From positions 60,258 through 124,257 of IMG/VR virus record IMGVR_UViG_3300034198_008248: a stretch of 64,000 nt of DNA. One strand, given 5' to 3'. Made by a program: the position numbers and the translations under genes. Position 1 is the first letter of the stretch. The number at the start of each line of letters is the position of its first letter. The notes beneath the pieces were generated by a model. That model did no database searches, was not told where the DNA came from, and saw nothing but the letters and a program-made list of their open reading frames with translations. This document shows, piece by piece, positions 7,280-15,358 of this stretch. The DNA is from a virus.

Positions 7280-7906
7280 ATGTCGGATGAAGAGGAAGAA
7301 GAAAAGGATTCGAAGACAATTACTGGATTTCCCTTATTTATAAATTCGCAGGAAGCTCAACAACCATCTTGTGGTATAAGAGTCGTAGAAAATAAACTAT
7401 TTTTCTATGGTGAAATAGATGAACAATCTTGCCTAGAATTAAACCGTGTCTTGGTGGAATTGGATACAAAATTACAAAACCTAAAAAACACTCTAGGTGA
7501 TGAGTATCTACCAGTCATTCATTTACATATCAATACACCGGGAGGTGAGATTTATGCAGCATTCTCTACAGTTGACACAATTCTAAATCTAAAATCAGAT
7601 GTATATACTTATGCTGATGGTTTAGTAGCATCCGCTGGAACTCTAATATCATCGGTGGGCAAAAAAAGATATTGTGGAAGACACGCACATATGCTAATTC
7701 ATCAATTATCAAGTGAAATTTATGGAACCTTTGCAGAGCTGCAAGCAGGTATGGATTCAGCAACAATGCTAATGAGGCTCCTAAAAGACTTCTATAAGAA
7801 GAATACAAAAATTCCCATGAAGAAATTGGATGAGTTGATGACTAAAGATATCTATCTTACTTCAGAAGAATGCGTTTCTTACGGTATTGTGGATTCTATT
7901 AAATAG
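7280..7906 (+). CDS. clpP-like: ClpP-like serine protease
   Basis: 208 residues from the ATG at 7280 (MSDEEEEEKD), just after the stop of the previous gene. It has the ClpP/crotonase fold signature: INTPGGEIYAAFSTVDTI, catalytic Ser in ASAGTLISS (about residue 118), His in HMLIHQL (about 140), and Asp in MTKDIYLTSEE (about 190). The acidic N-terminus is not typical. Bacterial ClpP needs ClpX/ClpA; no unfoldase is seen here, so it may borrow host partners or act alone. Its stop lies 1 bp from the convergent spike gene. Confidence 0.88.
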   Translation: MSDEEEEEKDSKTITGFPLFINSQEAQQPSCGIRVVENKLFFYGEIDEQSCLELNRVLVELDTKLQNLKNTLGDEYLPVIHLHINTPGGEIYAAFSTVDTILNLKSDVYTYADGLVASAGTLISSVGKKRYCGRHAHMLIHQLSSEIYGTFAELQAGMDSATMLMRLLKDFYKKNTKIPMKKLDELMTKDIYLTSEECVSYGIVDSIK

Positions 7907-7907
7907 T

Positions 7908-9494
7908 TTACACTAACTTTTGAGCTAACTTTCTCTCGTGTATTTGAGGTAAAGATTGAACCGTTGTTCCATGAGAATTCATACCCTCTTTATGAGCGAA
8001 TTCTCTCACCATTTCATTACTGGTAGTTAACCTCATAGGTATACCGTGATGATGGTGACTGTGGGGATAATTCAAAATAAGATCGTCGTCAGCTAAGGCA
8101 TATGATGGATACCATTGACCACCTATCAATGTCTCACTGATTACTAATCTTCTATTAGCATCTGTAGCGAATTTACCCAATACAGTTGTGTCTTGGGTCT
8201 GATGAACCTCTAAAGGTGCTGTTATATGCTGACAATACAATTCTCCTTCTACATATTGACCACCACCAACGATCAAATTTTTATTAATTCCTAATGATGA
8301 CTCAACATATACCTGACGGTTTGTTCTCAACACAATCGTTTTTAAGGATTGTAATTCCAATCCATTCTCAGAAGATATCTGAACTCCATGAGAAGCGTTT
8401 ATATTTATTTTTTTGAATCCTGCCTTTAAAGTAGCACCACCCAATTCCATAGGTCCAGTAGTTTTTAAATTGATACCACCAGAGCCAACCGTTCTAGCGA
8501 TTCTATTCCCTACTACTTTATCGTCATTCCCACATGGAAAATTAGAACTGTTATCTATCTCCTCTACATGAGGAACATAATCGTGATTTTTATAAGCACC
8601 AATTGTAGATATTAACATCTCTAGTGGTTGACTCCTACCCTTTTCATCTATTCTTATAGATGGATAATCGTTTATGGTCGCTCCGATTTGTTCATATCTA
8701 TGACGTTTAATAAAATTAATATCATCTCCACCATTACCCATTTTAGATTCTATTGGAGTTAATTTATCTTGAATATCTAAAATATCCTTATCAAGACTAA
8801 TAGAATTCAATGTCCATGTTCCACCTTCAGTCGATGAAGATACAGAACCACCAAACTCGACAACACCGGGAGCATTTGATCCAGATATACCAGCGGATTT
8901 TTCTATAAGTTTAGAATCTAACTTTCTATTTGTAGCTGGTTTGGTTTTTTTATAATCTAAGACTCTGGAGAATTCAACCACTTCATCCTTATCACTTTTC
9001 CTTATAGGAATACCCTTATATCCAGTGAATGTGTTAGAAACCGATAGAATATCATTACCAAGGGTTGGATTTTTTGATTTTTCTCCATTTAGATTTGTAG
9101 TTGTTCCATTAGGAATACTATATCCACCTCTGGTGGTTTTAAATTCGGAATTCTTTAGTGCTATTTCTCTATAAGTATTTTTCCAATCTTCAAATGCTTG
9201 AATTTGAGACTCATTAGTAAATCCTTTTAAAGTATAAGAATTTTCTCCAACTCTATTTGTCGAAACCTTATTGGTATAAACTGTTTTATCACCACCAGAA
9301 GTTTCAAAAATATCATTTACTACATTAGTCTGTTTATTATTTGTAGCTAATTCCGAGTTTACGACATTGGTAAAATTTATATTAGATCCAGATCTATGAG
9401 ATAATTTTATCTTCTCTTGTTCAGTGGTGTTATCGATATCTAAAGATCCACCACGTTGATTCAAGATTGTTTTGTTCCTATATATAAGAGACAT
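7908..9494 (-). CDS. gp5-C: gp5-like baseplate spike, beta-helical needle part
   Basis: 528 residues. Start 9494 is set by a late box 5 nt upstream; the open frame to 9521 includes the box. The N-terminal half is low-complexity Ser/Thr/Asn. From about residue 370 there are short strand-turn repeats (KINAS-GVQISSENGLELQS-type) like the triple beta-helix of gp5/VgrG. Near the end HSHHHHGIP resembles the His cluster that binds a metal at the tip of phage spikes. With the OB-domain gene just upstream it would rebuild a complete gp5; no lysozyme domain is present. Confidence 0.72.
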   Translation of the reverse strand: MSLIYRNKTILNQRGGSLDIDNTTEQEKIKLSHRSGSNINFTNVVNSELATNNKQTNVVNDIFETSGGDKTVYTNKVSTNRVGENSYTLKGFTNESQIQAFEDWKNTYREIALKNSEFKTTRGGYSIPNGTTTNLNGEKSKNPTLGNDILSVSNTFTGYKGIPIRKSDKDEVVEFSRVLDYKKTKPATNRKLDSKLIEKSAGISGSNAPGVVEFGGSVSSSTEGGTWTLNSISLDKDILDIQDKLTPIESKMGNGGDDINFIKRHRYEQIGATINDYPSIRIDEKGRSQPLEMLISTIGAYKNHDYVPHVEEIDNSSNFPCGNDDKVVGNRIARTVGSGGINLKTTGPMELGGATLKAGFKKININASHGVQISSENGLELQSLKTIVLRTNRQVYVESSLGINKNLIVGGGQYVEGELYCQHITAPLEVHQTQDTTVLGKFATDANRRLVISETLIGGQWYPSYALADDDLILNYPHSHHHHGIPMRLTTSNEMVREFAHKEGMNSHGTTVQSLPQIHERKLAQKLV

Positions 9495-9499
9495 ATTAG

Positions 9500-9506
9500 T
9501 ATTTAA
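9500..9506 (-). promoter_or_regulatory. late promoter box TTAAATA
   Basis: Box ends 5 nt before the ATG at 9494 and lies just before the stop region of the OB-domain gene. Confidence 0.68.
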
Positions 9507-9510
9507 GATA

Positions 9511-10248
9511 TCAACTGTCAAAGTCTATGGATTTCTTGACTCCTAGGATATTCATATTATCTGTATCATCGATAAGAGATAATTCTCTATAATCATGATA
9601 TTTACCGAAATAAACAGGATAATTAGAATCTCCTTCGTAATGAAATACCCAAACCTTTGACCCAACTTCTGGGATTCCAAACAATCCTTTGCCTTTGTTA
9701 ACATGTTTAGAGGGTGCATACGAAAACGAATATGGATTACATTTACCAGATAAATTTGAAATTGGGTTCGAGAAAGCATCACCTAATCGGGTTCCAAAAT
9801 TTTCATACAGAAAAGCTGGAGAAAATGAACCACTGGATAAAGTTGGTATTTCTGTAGTAGAAAATCCTTCCCCATAATTACAATCCGATATAACACATAG
9901 TTTACCGTCTTTATAAAATCTGAAATTATTAGATTCTCCAACTATAGGTGAGCATTGTTCAGCCCATGGTATAGCTTGAGCTATCTTTTCAAAAATATCA
10001 ACATCTGTCCAATCACCATTAGTCTCTTTATCATTCCATAATGTTTTTAAATTTTCACCAACACCTTTAACATGGATTTGATCATATTGCTCAAACCAAG
10101 AATCAAATGGTTGATTAGATAACTCGGGTATATAAACTTTGACACGATTCAACCCTAGAGGATCGTTTGTTTTTACTACAATTCCCCTATATGGTTTAAT
10201 ATCAACCCTTTTATACTCTTGACCACTACCACTACCTCTCACAAACAC
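9511..10248 (-). CDS. gp5-N: gp5-like baseplate hub OB-fold protein
   Basis: 245 residues if begun at the GTG at 10248. YRGIVVKTNDPLGLNRVKVYIPEL is the typical opening of the gp5/VgrG OB-fold, and the later GIPEVGSKVWVFHYEGDSNYPVYFG matches its last strands. It sits at the base of the tail spike. The start is doubtful: an ATG-initiated frame beginning at 10310 runs into this one through a slippery heptamer AAACCCG (10254-10248), so the real protein may start at 10310 and need a -1 frameshift. Directly upstream of the needle gene. Confidence 0.72.
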   Translation of the reverse strand: MFVRGSGSGQEYKRVDIKPYRGIVVKTNDPLGLNRVKVYIPELSNQPFDSWFEQYDQIHVKGVGENLKTLWNDKETNGDWTDVDIFEKIAQAIPWAEQCSPIVGESNNFRFYKDGKLCVISDCNYGEGFSTTEIPTLSSGSFSPAFLYENFGTRLGDAFSNPISNLSGKCNPYSFSYAPSKHVNKGKGLFGIPEVGSKVWVFHYEGDSNYPVYFGKYHDYRELSLIDDTDNMNILGVKKSIDFDS

Positions 10249-10310
10249 GGGTTTGGTGTTTCTATTGTTGAAGATTTATTAATGCGTCTTTTTAGTCTAG
10301 CTTGTCTCAT
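10239..10310 (-). CDS. short upstream frame that may feed the OB protein by -1 frameshifting
   Basis: 23 codons, starting MRQARLKRRINKSSTIETPN and stopping at 10239. It overlaps the start of the OB-domain frame. The overlap contains A AAC CCG, which fits the X XXY YYZ -1 slippery pattern. Slippage would join a basic tail to PVFVRGSGSG without a gap. A late box lies 26 nt upstream of its ATG. Alternatives are a genuine GTG start at 10248 or a one-base assembly error. Confidence 0.45.
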   Translation of the reverse strand: MRQARLKRRINKSSTIETPNPCL

Positions 10311-10336
10311 TTTTCTTTAATTTCTTCTGATAATAG

Positions 10337-10343
10337 TATTTAA
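10337..10343 (-). promoter_or_regulatory. late promoter box TTAAATA (distant)
   Basis: Box lies 26 nt before the ATG at 10310, unlike the usual 5-9 nt. It likely drives the two-gene gp5 unit and would leave a real leader of about 20 nt. Confidence 0.5.
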
Positions 10344-10346
10344 TAA

Positions 10347-10381
10347 GAAAAACCTTTCAGAATTCCTCCCGAAAGGTTTTT
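10347..10381 (-). terminator. intrinsic terminator after 10408 gene
   Basis: Hairpin AACCTTTC/GAAAGGTT flanked by A- and T-runs on both sides, so it could work in both directions. It follows the stop at 10408. The same hairpin plus flank 'tagctatgataacaaac' recurs at 10935-10986. Confidence 0.75.
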
Positions 10382-10407
10382 AGCTATGATAACAAACATC
10401 TATATCC

Positions 10408-10896
10408 TTATTTATAAGGAATGGTATTTTTTGGGAATCTTTTAGGAACGTAATCATCTTTATCCTTTTTTTTGAAGAATGGGAGGTACTGTAAATAGTA
10501 ATTAAAAATGTTTGTATTTTTAAAATAATAAATCTGATACCACGATTCCTTGTGTGGGGAATCGGTATAATTATCATCATATTTCAATCGTTCGATTTGT
10601 TGAATAATGGCTCTATTTTTTCTAGCGAATTTTTTCAAATCCGATAGATTTTTAAAATAAAGACCGTATACATAATCTTCTACTTTCAAATGTTGTTTAA
10701 GTTTTCTATAATTTCTACAAAGCAACATAGACGTATCGATCTTGTGTCGAATTGGCAATGATAAATTCTTTTTAAATTCATCCAGTTTTTTTAGGCCCGC
10801 CACATTTTGTGTAAATAAATTGATCACATTCTGTTTATGTGACTCGGGAATTTTTTGTAATTCTGCTTCGAATTTTTCAATTTCTTCTTTATACAT
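10408..10896 (-). CDS. hypothetical basic helical protein
   Basis: 162 residues from MYKEEIEKFEAELQKIPES, chosen because the late box at 10905-10911 lies 8 nt upstream; ATGs at 10905 and 10926 are alternatives. The protein is Lys-rich and mostly helical, ending in a basic Pro/Lys tail (KKKDKDDYVPKRFPKN). No family recognised. It is bracketed by two copies of the same terminator, so it forms a one-gene transcription unit. Confidence 0.68.
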   Translation of the reverse strand: MYKEEIEKFEAELQKIPESHKQNVINLFTQNVAGLKKLDEFKKNLSLPIRHKIDTSMLLCRNYRKLKQHLKVEDYVYGLYFKNLSDLKKFARKNRAIIQQIERLKYDDNYTDSPHKESWYQIYYFKNTNIFNYYLQYLPFFKKKDKDDYVPKRFPKNTIPYK

Positions 10897-10904
10897 ATCA
10901 CTCA

Positions 10905-10911
10905 TATTTAA
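10905..10911 (-). promoter_or_regulatory. late promoter box TTAAATA
   Basis: Box ends 8 nt before the ATG at 10896. Another ATG (10905) overlaps the box itself and would be untranscribed if the start site follows T4 spacing. Confidence 0.55.
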
Positions 10912-10934
10912 TTTTATGACGTTCATTGTCAACA

Positions 10935-10970
10935 AAAAAACCTTTCAGAATTTCACCTGAAAGGTTTTAG
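10935..10970 (-). terminator. intrinsic terminator after 10993 gene
   Basis: 12-bp perfect stem AAAACCTTTCAG/CTGAAAGGTTTT followed by T's in the minus orientation, 23 nt after the stop at 10993. Near-duplicate of the terminator at 10347-10381. Confidence 0.8.
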
Positions 10971-10992
10971 CTATGATAACAAACAACGAGAA

Positions 10993-11442
10993 TTAATAAC
11001 CCAATAGACGCTTACGACGAGAATCTTGTGTAGATACTTCATGAGTGGCTGATAGAGCAGATGTTGGAACAGTTGTGGTTGTAGATAACCAAGGAAATAC
11101 TGTGTAATCACCGGGAGTCGTTTTAACCACAGCGAAATTTGATGTTGTTAAATTAGCTGGGATATTAAAGACAGATCCAGCAACATTGACTGTGACCGAT
11201 GGATAAGCTGTAAGATTGAATGTTGGTAGAGAACTGGTTGCAATAGTGAGAGTAACTGGATTAAATGCAATACCAACGTCATCAGTCGATAGAGAAACAA
11301 TACCCACATTTCTGGATGCAAATACTACACCAGCACCAGAAAGAAAAGATACGCCAGTAGCTGATAATGATGTTCCCACTAATGGTGGGAATCCTGTTTT
11401 AGCGGCAGATAAAAGATTTGTCTGAAAAATATAATTAGCCAT
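10993..11442 (-). CDS. putative virion surface/decoration protein
   Basis: 149 residues, very rich in Ser, Thr, Val and Ala, with alternating strand-like segments and a basic tail SRRKRLLGY. No charged catalytic motif. It has a late box 5 nt from its ATG and its own terminator and lies in the virion block. Composition fits a small beta-sandwich decoration or fibre-tip protein. The family was not recognised and the assignment is by context. Confidence 0.6.
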   Translation of the reverse strand: MANYIFQTNLLSAAKTGFPPLVGTSLSATGVSFLSGAGVVFASRNVGIVSLSTDDVGIAFNPVTLTIATSSLPTFNLTAYPSVTVNVAGSVFNIPANLTTSNFAVVKTTPGDYTVFPWLSTTTTVPTSALSATHEVSTQDSRRKRLLGY

Positions 11443-11447
11443 ATTAT

Positions 11448-11454
11448 TATTTAG
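11448..11454 (-). promoter_or_regulatory. late promoter box CTAAATA
   Basis: TTTGACTAAATA, ending 5 nt before the ATG at 11442. Confidence 0.72.
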
Positions 11455-11488
11455 TCAAATTGGGAATATTTCACAATATATTAAATAG

Positions 11489-12010
11489 TTAAAAATTTCT
11501 GCTTAGGTGGAGTTCGGTTTCATCTCCATTATTTTGTTCATGTGATATATCAAATCCTTCTATTTTGGGAATTAAATATTTTTTATATAAAGAGGTTCGA
11601 TTATTCCCCTTAGATGATATAGTTAATACTCTAACATCATAATTATCACCATCATAATCTATGAAAGAATTTGTTATATCTATAATTGTTGCAAAGATTC
11701 TAAATGCATTCCCGGTTCCAGTCTTTTCAATATCCAATTGATATTCACCATTTTCTCTTTGACCTTTGATCATTCCAAAAGCTATTTCCCAGTATGTATC
11801 ATTATATCTATTTTGCCTAGCATACCACATATACGGTGTTCCATTTTCAGTCTTAAAATGAATCATTTGAACAGGGTCTAATACATCTTTGGGATATTCT
11901 TCTCCATCATCATCCCAATCATCGATCACTTGCGATGTTTTAAATGTATTCTTCCATGGGTATGGGTTATCCAAACTTTCAAATATAGTAAATAACTGAT
12001 CAAACTTCAT
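11489..12010 (-). CDS. hypothetical late protein
   Basis: 173 residues, MKFDQLFTIFES start. The middle has YMWYARQNRYNDTYWEIAFG and RIFATIIDITNSFI, followed by NNRTSLYKKYLIPKI. This GNNRxxLYxK ending resembles the acyl-CoA-binding corner of GNAT acetyltransferases, but the rest of that fold is not evident. Late box 6 nt upstream of the ATG. Function unknown; probably made late. Confidence 0.65.
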   Translation of the reverse strand: MKFDQLFTIFESLDNPYPWKNTFKTSQVIDDWDDDGEEYPKDVLDPVQMIHFKTENGTPYMWYARQNRYNDTYWEIAFGMIKGQRENGEYQLDIEKTGTGNAFRIFATIIDITNSFIDYDGDNYDVRVLTISSKGNNRTSLYKKYLIPKIEGFDISHEQNNGDETELHLSRNF

Positions 12011-12016
12011 ATTAAA

Positions 12017-12023
12017 TATTTAG
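12017..12023 (-). promoter_or_regulatory. late promoter box CTAAATA
   Basis: Box ends 6 nt before the ATG at 12010 and overlaps the stop codon of the endonuclease-tail remnant at 12020-12088. Confidence 0.68.
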
Positions 12024-12088
12024 TAATTATTCAATTCGTATAATTTACTACCACAATCCCAAATCTTAAAATATTTTTCATTTTTCAT
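12020..12088 (-). pseudogene. duplicated C-terminal tail of homing endonuclease
   Basis: A 22-codon open stretch reads MKNEKYFKIWDCGSKLYE and then four different residues before a stop. The neighbouring endonuclease ends MKREKYFKIWDCGSKLYE plus WTKF. A 29-bp perfect direct repeat (12051-12079 and 12137-12165) underlies the match. It is best read as the remnant of a second, related endonuclease gene. Confidence 0.75.
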
Positions 12089-12105
12089 TGGATATATGGG
12101 GGAGG

Positions 12106-13677
12106 TTAAAATTTAGTCCACTCATAAAGTTTTGACCCACAATCCCAAATCTTAAAATATTTTTCTCTTTTCATTATTTCTTCTTCTGTCAGAGACTCAT
12201 CGTAAGAAGGCATATCAACTAGCTTATGCTTTTGAAATTTGACTCTGTGTTCTCTAGTTTTGAACGTTTTAGTATACCAATAGTTTGGTGTAGTATTTTT
12301 AACAAAAGTGAAGCCTATTTTATTATACATATCACCATTACTCCATCTTCGATCAGCATATGAATAGATTTTAGTGGGGTTTATATTTTTTATAAAATGA
12401 GCTAATAATTTACTCGCACCACCAACTACATTAAAATTAAAGATCGTACAATATCTACCAAGTTCCCATTCCCCCTCTACGGGTTTGTGTCCAGTTGAAG
12501 TTCTTCCTTTATTAAATGTCATTACTGCAACGAGCCTATTTTTATATGTTAAACCGTATTTATAAGAGGAACCTATAGCACCTTGAATGTGATATTTTTC
12601 CAAAAATTTACTACATATATTCGAATCCAATTCAATTATTTTACATTTTCTGGCGTGTATTTTTCTCTTGTTTTGTCCAACTGAATTTTTAATTTTATTT
12701 AAAACTATTCGTTTCTTTACTGGATTATACATTTCATCATCAAATATTGTAAATAATTTTATTCCATTCTCTTCGCATTCGTTTAGTTTATTAACATGAT
12801 TTGGTTTTGCGTAACTAGGACCAGCGGTAGAGTGCCAATATAACCCACATAGTTCTATTCCAAACATTTTATCTGGAACAAATAGATCTATTTCTTTACC
12901 AGATGGTAGCTTTCTGTATCGATATTTGTAATCCACCTCTAATGATTCTAGCAATTCTTTACAAACAACTTCATGTTTAGATCCTGTAGGTTCGCAATAA
13001 TTACATATAGGAGAACTTCCATTATCACATGAGGATATAAAACTAGATTTACATTTATTACATGACCAAGGATATTGTTTATATCCTCTCACTCCACCGA
13101 ATTCTTCTAATGAGAAAAGAGGTTTACAGTGGGTAAATTTTTTAATAAGATTGGTATATGATCTTTTTAGATGCGCCTCTTTTGTTTTAAGGATTTGTTC
13201 AGGAGAATTCTTTTTCCCTCTAACACTCTCTTTATATTCATCAGTCTGTGTGTAGTTTGATACACCATATTTTTCAATATTAGAATCTTTTATTTTTCTC
13301 TTACCCTCTTCACTAGCAAGATAATTACTTGTTCCATATTTTTCTAAGTTTGATTGCTTTCTGACTTCCACCACCTCAGAGAAATTATCAAATCTACATT
13401 TATTACTACAATACTTCATAAACTCCTTCGTGGTAGTATTAAATTTTGTATCAAATCCACAGACACATTTAGGTGTTTCATAAATATCATTCAGATAACA
13501 ATACAGCATTAATGTGTGTGATTTTTGTAGTTTAGTGTCTATTCTTTTTTTGATATGATCCAGAGCTTCCTTACCGATGATTAATTCAGTAAGCTTTGGT
13601 TTAAAAAATCTTAGAGATCCTTTGTATTGTTCCTTGGATACTTTTAGAAGTTTGTCTTTGATGTCGATATCTGTCAT
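12106..13677 (-). CDS. homing endonuclease, Vsr/PD-(D/E)XK-like with zinc ribbons
   Basis: 523 residues. The N-terminal part has repeated helix-loop units (EKYGTSNYLASEEGKRKIKD / EKYGVSNYTQTDEYKESVRG) and two zinc-binding segments (CVCG...CSNKC and CNKC...CNYC). The middle has GSKHEVVCKELLES, then KEIDLFVPDKMFGIELCGLYWHS, a D-x(n)-E-x-C/K core like Vsr-type and I-Bth0305I-like nucleases. The C-terminal ~200 residues include a GNAT-like stretch and the WDCGSKLY tail. It lies between two late genes next to the capsid gene and is a free-standing mobile element. Late box 5 nt upstream. Confidence 0.75.
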   Translation of the reverse strand: MTDIDIKDKLLKVSKEQYKGSLRFFKPKLTELIIGKEALDHIKKRIDTKLQKSHTLMLYCYLNDIYETPKCVCGFDTKFNTTTKEFMKYCSNKCRFDNFSEVVEVRKQSNLEKYGTSNYLASEEGKRKIKDSNIEKYGVSNYTQTDEYKESVRGKKNSPEQILKTKEAHLKRSYTNLIKKFTHCKPLFSLEEFGGVRGYKQYPWSCNKCKSSFISSCDNGSSPICNYCEPTGSKHEVVCKELLESLEVDYKYRYRKLPSGKEIDLFVPDKMFGIELCGLYWHSTAGPSYAKPNHVNKLNECEENGIKLFTIFDDEMYNPVKKRIVLNKIKNSVGQNKRKIHARKCKIIELDSNICSKFLEKYHIQGAIGSSYKYGLTYKNRLVAVMTFNKGRTSTGHKPVEGEWELGRYCTIFNFNVVGGASKLLAHFIKNINPTKIYSYADRRWSNGDMYNKIGFTFVKNTTPNYWYTKTFKTREHRVKFQKHKLVDMPSYDESLTEEEIMKREKYFKIWDCGSKLYEWTKF

Positions 13678-13682
13678 AAGAG

Positions 13683-13689
13683 TATTTAA
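13683..13689 (-). promoter_or_regulatory. late promoter box TTAAATA
   Basis: Box ends 5 nt before the ATG at 13677 of the homing endonuclease. Confidence 0.68.
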
Positions 13690-13733
13690 CCATATGCTCC
13701 TAAAATGTCAACAAATATCGTTCCAGACACGAA

Positions 13734-13765
13734 GAAACCAGAGGATCTTCGGTTCCTCTGGTTTC
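13734..13765 (-). terminator. intrinsic terminator after capsid gene
   Basis: 12-bp perfect stem GAAACCAGAGGA/TCCTCTGGTTTC around an 8-nt loop that reads TCTTCGGT on the plus strand. It lies 50 nt after the capsid stop. The T-tract is short (TTTCTTC), so it may act as an RNA-stabilising 3' hairpin as well as a terminator. Confidence 0.75.
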
Positions 13766-13814
13766 AATTTGATTCGTATTGTTACTAGGCTGTAACTAGT
13801 TGATTTGTAATGAC

Positions 13815-15290
13815 TTACAAATACACGCTAGTACTTCCGGGTGTAAACGCAACGCCTAGTCCCTTGACTACAATAATATGGTAATAAAGATTTGCACCGA
13901 AGATGTTGTTAACGATACCGTAACGGGTCATTAGACCAACGCGAGGTGTGAAGTTAACAGGATCGATAGCTCTTTGAACCATGATTGGAATATATGGACA
14001 ATAGATTATTCCCGTATCATAATACTCAGAACCTTTATAACCCATCAAGCAATACTCGACTGCATCAGTGCGAGTTGGACGATATCCATTGTCTCCGTAT
14101 AGAGTTGAGTTCTGTGTCTCGGTACGAGTGTCACGATAAACGGTGAAACGAGATCCAACAGTACCAACTTTAGCGATACCAACACCAGCAGTAGAAACTG
14201 TGCCATTGATTTCGTATACCTTGAAGTCAGGAAGCATTTCGAGGATACTGCAAACGCGAGGAGTAGCGATAACAAAGTTAGCGGCACCTCTACGGTTACG
14301 AGCAGCCATACGACCAGCTTCGATTACAAGACGTTGATAGAATGTAAGATTACGTTCAGCAGTCCAACGACCATCAGCACTTACTGGACTCCAGATGGAG
14401 ATACCAGCACCATAACCAGCGTTAAACGCGGCTTGGATCATACGCATAACAACTTCACGGTCGATTTCGGCTTGAATTTCATAAGACATAGCATTAGTAA
14501 GCTCGCCATCGATGTCGATGCCTTGCATATTTTTGATATCTTGTTCAAGTTCGATAGACCAACGGGTAGCAAGTCTGCGAGTTCCAGCTTCGACTGAGGT
14601 TTTTTCAAACTTCATTTCGATTTGTGGAATACGACCAGTGTTCTCGTAGTTTTCGAGTAGTTGTGCGACACCTGTATCTTGTAGACTGAAGCCCCATTCT
14701 GCGTGACCACTTAAGGCAGCAGAGCTAACACCAGTAAAACGAGTATCAAGAAGTTGATAGCCAAGTTCCGAGGACGGGACAGTGGATAGAGACGGACTTG
14801 TAGGACCGTTTCCACCATATCCAAGACCTGGGTTTGTGCCACGAGTTCCAACACTTGTTTGACCAACGTGATCGGTTTCATTTAGGAAGTTTGATTGATA
14901 TGCATAACGCAGAGCGAAAGCTAGACCAACCGGACCACCCATAGGTTGAACACCGCAAATCTCGTTGGAGATAAGTTCAGGGAAAGTACGACGAATCATA
15001 GGAATGAGAATCTTAGGAAGGCGGGAGTCTCCAGTAGCATATCCGTCAGCTTTGACAAGACCTTGTGTTGCATTGGCCCCAGCAGTAGCTCCGAAAATAC
15101 CAGCAGAAGAGTTTCCAGCTTCTTCGATACACCATCTTTCTTGGTTTTCTAATAGCATCGCAGTTGTCTTATAGACATGCTCGTTTTGAATGGCTGGGAT
15201 AGAATTACTTTCGTAATCTAGAACCTTAGCCCATTTTCTAACAAGCCCTTGAATTTTGCTTTCATTACCAGTTTGTGGAATTTCTTTCAT
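13815..15290 (-). CDS. gp23: major capsid protein, gp23-like
   Basis: 491 residues. It forms the hexamers of the prohead. NEICGVQPMGGPVGLAFALRY near residues 100-120 is the hallmark of T4-type capsid proteins; the following EWGFSLQDTGVAQLLENYENTGRIPQ and EAGTRRLATRWSIELEQD segments are also typical. The N-terminal ~65 residues, ending around LLENQERWCIEEAG, would be the delta domain removed by gp21; the exact cut is not certain. A weaker late-like box (GAAATA) lies 7 nt upstream. A strong terminator follows. Placed after gp22 and gp21 as in T4. Confidence 0.95.
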   Translation of the reverse strand: MKEIPQTGNESKIQGLVRKWAKVLDYESNSIPAIQNEHVYKTTAMLLENQERWCIEEAGNSSAGIFGATAGANATQGLVKADGYATGDSRLPKILIPMIRRTFPELISNEICGVQPMGGPVGLAFALRYAYQSNFLNETDHVGQTSVGTRGTNPGLGYGGNGPTSPSLSTVPSSELGYQLLDTRFTGVSSAALSGHAEWGFSLQDTGVAQLLENYENTGRIPQIEMKFEKTSVEAGTRRLATRWSIELEQDIKNMQGIDIDGELTNAMSYEIQAEIDREVVMRMIQAAFNAGYGAGISIWSPVSADGRWTAERNLTFYQRLVIEAGRMAARNRRGAANFVIATPRVCSILEMLPDFKVYEINGTVSTAGVGIAKVGTVGSRFTVYRDTRTETQNSTLYGDNGYRPTRTDAVEYCLMGYKGSEYYDTGIIYCPYIPIMVQRAIDPVNFTPRVGLMTRYGIVNNIFGANLYYHIIVVKGLGVAFTPGSTSVYL

Positions 15291-15318
15291 ATAATTTTAT
15301 TTCTTTCTATATTTGTTC

Positions 15319-15333
15319 AGGTCATTGTGACCT
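15319..15333. repeat. small hairpin between capsid and scaffold genes
   Basis: AGGTCA-TTG-TGACCT, a 6-bp perfect palindrome with a 3-nt loop and no T-run. It could be an RNA-processing or stability element separating gp22 and gp23 messages. Confidence 0.4.
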
Positions 15334-15358
15334 CATAAGCGTTGTGAGATTTTTAGAC

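Noticed and set aside
15291-15358. Palindrome AGGTCA-TTG-TGACCT as a terminator between gp22 and gp23
   Set aside because: Short stem and no T-run.
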